From Cyclobacteriaceae bacterium (GTDB lineage: Bacteria > Bacteroidota > Bacteroidia > Cytophagales > Cyclobacteriaceae), in contig JANYKP010000321.1 in the NCBI GenBank assembly GCA_025358195.1, positions 1-8,208 on the forward strand: DNA of 8,208 nucleotides, in the 5' to 3' direction. The first letter of the stretch is position 1. Each line of letters opens with the position of its first letter. Positions 6,577 through 8,208 of this stretch are shown here, piece by piece. The position numbers were made by a program, and so were the translations under genes. The notes under the pieces were generated by a model, which saw nothing but the letters and a program-made list of their open reading frames with translations, had not been told where the DNA came from and did not search any database.

Positions 6577-8010
6577 CTAGTATTTCCTTACCAACTCGCC
6601 CAGAGTCCTGATTCCCTGCTCGATGCGGTCCGACCACGGCTGGCCAAAACTCATGCGGAAGCAGTTTTCAAACCTTCCCTGCGAGGAGAAAATCTGGCCC
6701 GGAGCAATTCCAATTCCATGCTTCAGAGCGCGCTTGTGAAGTTTGTAGGTATCGATTTTCTTATCCAGCTCCAGCCAAAGTGCGAATCCTCCTTCCGGGC
6801 GCGTGACGCGGGTTCCTTCGGGAAAATAGGCTGACACGGCCTGAATGTAGCGCAAACATTGTGTGTGCAATGCTTTGCGCAAATGGCGGAGGTGCAATTC
6901 GTAACGGCCATTGGCGAGAAAATTTGCGATGGCTGATTGTGCCAACGTGTTGGTTGACACATTATTCATACGTTTTAACCGGATAACATTCTCTTTAAAC
7001 TTTCCAGGAACCGCCCAGCCAATCCGGTAGCCGGGCGCCAATGATTTTGAAAACGAACCGCACTGAATAACCATTCCTTTCTTGTCAAATGACTTACAGG
7101 TGCGTGGACGGGTTTTTCCAAAAAACAATTCACCGTAAATATCATCCTCAATGAGCGGAACGTTATGCCGGGTCAGCAATTCAACCAGTTTCTTCTTCTT
7201 TTCGTCCGGCAGGCAGCTGCCCATCGGGTTATTAAAGTTGCAGACGAACAAACACGTCTTGATATTAAATTTTCGTATAGACGTTTCCAGATAATCTAAA
7301 TCAATACCCGTTGCAGGGTCCGTTGGAATTTCAACTACTTTTAAGCCCAGGCTTTCCATCACCTGGAAAATTCCGAAGTAGGTCGGGCTTTCAATCGCTA
7401 CGGCATCACCAGGCTTTGTAATAGCTTTCAAACTCAGCGACAGTGCTTCCATGCATCCCGCTGTCACTACAATATCATCTTCGCTCAGCGTACCGCCCCA
7501 GTTGAATGATTGTCGCGCTATCTGCTTACGCAATTCCACATTCCCCTGGATGTGCTCATAATTCAGACAACTGTCAGACGAACTTCGAAGGGCCTGCATG
7601 ACGGCCTTATTTAGCTTAGCAGCGGGAAGCAATTCGGGCGCGGGTGCACCCAATGAAAAATTTATCAGTTTGTTGGAACGCAAGTCATTGTACACACTGC
7701 TGATCATCTCATCCAGTGTAACGGGCACCGCCTCTTCCGAAGGACTGCAACAAAGTGGTATCTCCAGGGTGTGCTTGGGAGAAAACTTTACGTAATACCC
7801 CGACTGCGGCCTGGCCTCCACAAGTCCTTTACTTTCCAAATGATAATAAGCCTGAAATGCTGTGCTCAGGCTGATCCCTTGCTCTTTACTGAGTGAGCGT
7901 ACTGATAAAAGCTTGTCACCGACTTTCAATGCCTTCTTTTCTATCAGCAGTTCGATGCGCTCCGCGACTTCTTGATAAAGATGGTCAGCAGTAAGGGTTT
8001 CGTGTTTCAT
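6577..8010 (-). CDS. MocR-family regulator: GntR winged helix fused to an aminotransferase-like PLP domain
   Basis: This 477-residue protein has the two-part MocR/GabR layout. Residues about 10-75 form a GntR-type winged helix-turn-helix: LYQEVAERIELLI, then LLSVRSLSKEQGISLSTAFQ (34-53), and LVEARPQSGYYV (63-74). After a linker comes a fold-type I aminotransferase domain (about 115-477). The PLP-binding lysine is K322 in GSFSKSLAPGYRIGW (318-332); other active-site positions are N261 in NNPMG, D289 and Y292 in EDDIYGEL (288-295), and R452 in FRMSFG, the expected carboxylate-binding arginine. Both domains look intact, so it probably binds PLP and an amino compound and switches a promoter accordingly; transaminase activity cannot be excluded. 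Known members control vitamin B6 synthesis (PdxR), GABA use (GabR) or other amine pathways, but no such target is in the window, so I assign no symbol. TTG 8013 directly precedes ATG 8010; ATG is preferred. The gene lies upstream of sodA on the same strand, but a hairpin and the sodA promoter separate them. Confidence 0.93.
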   Translation of the reverse strand: MKHETLTADHLYQEVAERIELLIEKKALKVGDKLLSVRSLSKEQGISLSTAFQAYYHLESKGLVEARPQSGYYVKFSPKHTLEIPLCCSPSEEAVPVTLDEMISSVYNDLRSNKLINFSLGAPAPELLPAAKLNKAVMQALRSSSDSCLNYEHIQGNVELRKQIARQSFNWGGTLSEDDIVVTAGCMEALSLSLKAITKPGDAVAIESPTYFGIFQVMESLGLKVVEIPTDPATGIDLDYLETSIRKFNIKTCLFVCNFNNPMGSCLPDEKKKKLVELLTRHNVPLIEDDIYGELFFGKTRPRTCKSFDKKGMVIQCGSFSKSLAPGYRIGWAVPGKFKENVIRLKRMNNVSTNTLAQSAIANFLANGRYELHLRHLRKALHTQCLRYIQAVSAYFPEGTRVTRPEGGFALWLELDKKIDTYKLHKRALKHGIGIAPGQIFSSQGRFENCFRMSFGQPWSDRIEQGIRTLGELVRKY

Positions 8011-8024
8011 CAAAGATTAAAAAT

Positions 8025-8050
8025 TTACAGATTACATATTCCAGATTACA
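8025..8050 (-). repeat. TGTAATCTG-word intergenic repeat, copy upstream of the mocR-type gene
   Basis: On the minus strand this reads TGTAATCTGGAATA followed by TGTAATCTGTAA, matching the uvrB-side element (3637-3662) at 23 of 26 bases. Farther upstream the same strand carries looser copies of the word (TTTGTAATTTAATTG at about 8056-8070). The element would lie in the mocR leader if transcription starts near the -7 candidate at 8125-8132. Confidence 0.6.
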
Positions 8051-8085
8051 AATATCAATTAAATTACAAATCGGGTCAGGAGCCA

Positions 8086-8115
8086 ACAGCCAAGACCCAA
8101 CACCCAACACCCAAC
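8086..8115 (-). repeat. TGGGT-word repeat, copy upstream of the mocR-type gene
   Basis: On the minus strand this reads GTTGGGTGTTGGGT, then GTTGGGTCTTGGCTGT: three tandem GTTGGGT units with TTGGC-type degenerate units behind. It matches 25 of 30 bases of the plus-strand copy at 6494-6523. The mocR-type gene is therefore bracketed by two copies in inverted orientation. There is no strong partner arm here, so this copy does not form the long hairpin seen at the other end. Confidence 0.6.
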
Positions 8116-8124
8116 TGATCTGGT

Positions 8125-8132
8125 CAAAATTA
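8125..8132 (-). promoter_or_regulatory. Candidate -7 element of the mocR-type gene
   Basis: The minus strand reads TAATTTTG, an exact match to TAnnTTTG, in an AT-rich stretch 114 bases before the ATG. No convincing -33 TTTG lies at the expected distance. Beside it on the plus strand (8135-8151) is AAAAC-TGAAACT-GTTTT, which holds both a short inverted repeat and the direct repeat AAACTG x2; this could be an operator, since MocR regulators often control their own promoter. The word repeats would fall in a leader of about 110 bases. Confidence 0.3.
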
Positions 8133-8177
8133 GTAAAACTGAAACTGTTTTCTTACCGTTTTAATAGAAAATATTGT

Positions 8178-8208
8178 ATGAATATATTTATTGAAAAAAT
8201 ATCACAAG
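8178..8208 (+). CDS. Possible start of a divergent gene, cut by the right edge
   Basis: An ATG at 8178 opens a frame (MNIFIEKISQ) that stays open to the edge. Only ten codons are visible, so it may be chance. The context is mildly supportive: it would be divergent from a MocR-type regulator, where target genes are often found, and the preceding 50 bases are AT-rich. No clear TAnnTTTG element precedes it on the plus strand. The product cannot be judged. Confidence 0.2.
   Translation, partial: MNIFIEKISQ

Noticed and set aside
8025..8115. Possible CRISPR-like or iteron array from the regularly repeated words
   Set aside because: The units are 7-10 bases, degenerate and contiguous, with no unique spacers and no cas or rep gene; they fit short-word intergenic repeats.
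1..8208. A new multi-gene defence or mobile system
   Set aside because: Every full-length gene belongs to a recognisable housekeeping or common regulatory family, and there is no integrase, transposase, tRNA or phage gene.

Overview
The window looks like ordinary chromosome from a member of the Bacteroidota, most likely the order Cytophagales or a close relative. The evidence is indirect: no clear Shine-Dalgarno sequence precedes the genes, the best promoter (upstream of the superoxide dismutase gene) matches the Bacteroidota -7 consensus TAnnTTTG, and a TPR protein sits beside a phosphosulfolactate-synthase-family gene, a DUF368 gene and aroE. No 16S rRNA or other phylogenetic marker is present, so the order is inference.

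Layout. Bases 1-3582 hold a plus-strand gene string: a TPR protein cut by the left edge, a ComA-family (phosphosulfolactate synthase) gene overlapping it by 4 bp (ATGA), a DUF368 polyprenyl-phosphate transporter gene after a 56-bp gap, and aroE 4 bp further on. After 87 bp of repeat-bearing intergenic DNA comes uvrB (3670-5700, plus). uvrB converges on a manganese-type superoxide dismutase gene (5815-6414, minus), whose intrinsic terminator lies between them. Farther right, also on the minus strand, is a MocR-type regulator with a GntR winged helix fused to an aminotransferase-fold domain (6577-8010). The last 200 bases are its upstream region, possibly with the start of a divergent gene at the edge.

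How the genes relate. The first four could be one transcript, although they serve different ends: a protein-interaction scaffold, sulfonate chemistry, recycling of the lipid carrier for the envelope, and the shikimate pathway to aromatic amino acids. UvrB (nucleotide excision repair) and SOD (superoxide removal) are housekeeping stress functions. The target of the MocR regulator is not visible.

The most unusual content is intergenic. Degenerate short-word repeats occupy several gaps: a TGTAATCTG-type element immediately upstream of both uvrB and the mocR-type gene, a TGGGT-word element on both sides of the mocR-type gene in inverted orientation (one copy forming a long imperfect hairpin), and three TAATCGG heptamers running over the uvrB stop codon. 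I see no mobile element, CRISPR array, RNA gene, phage or defence system, and nothing that amounts to a new biological system.

Several starts were moved from the longest open frame on sequence grounds: uvrB to ATG 3670, sodA to ATG 6414 and the mocR-type gene to ATG 8010. The DUF368 gene appears to use TTG at 1896.
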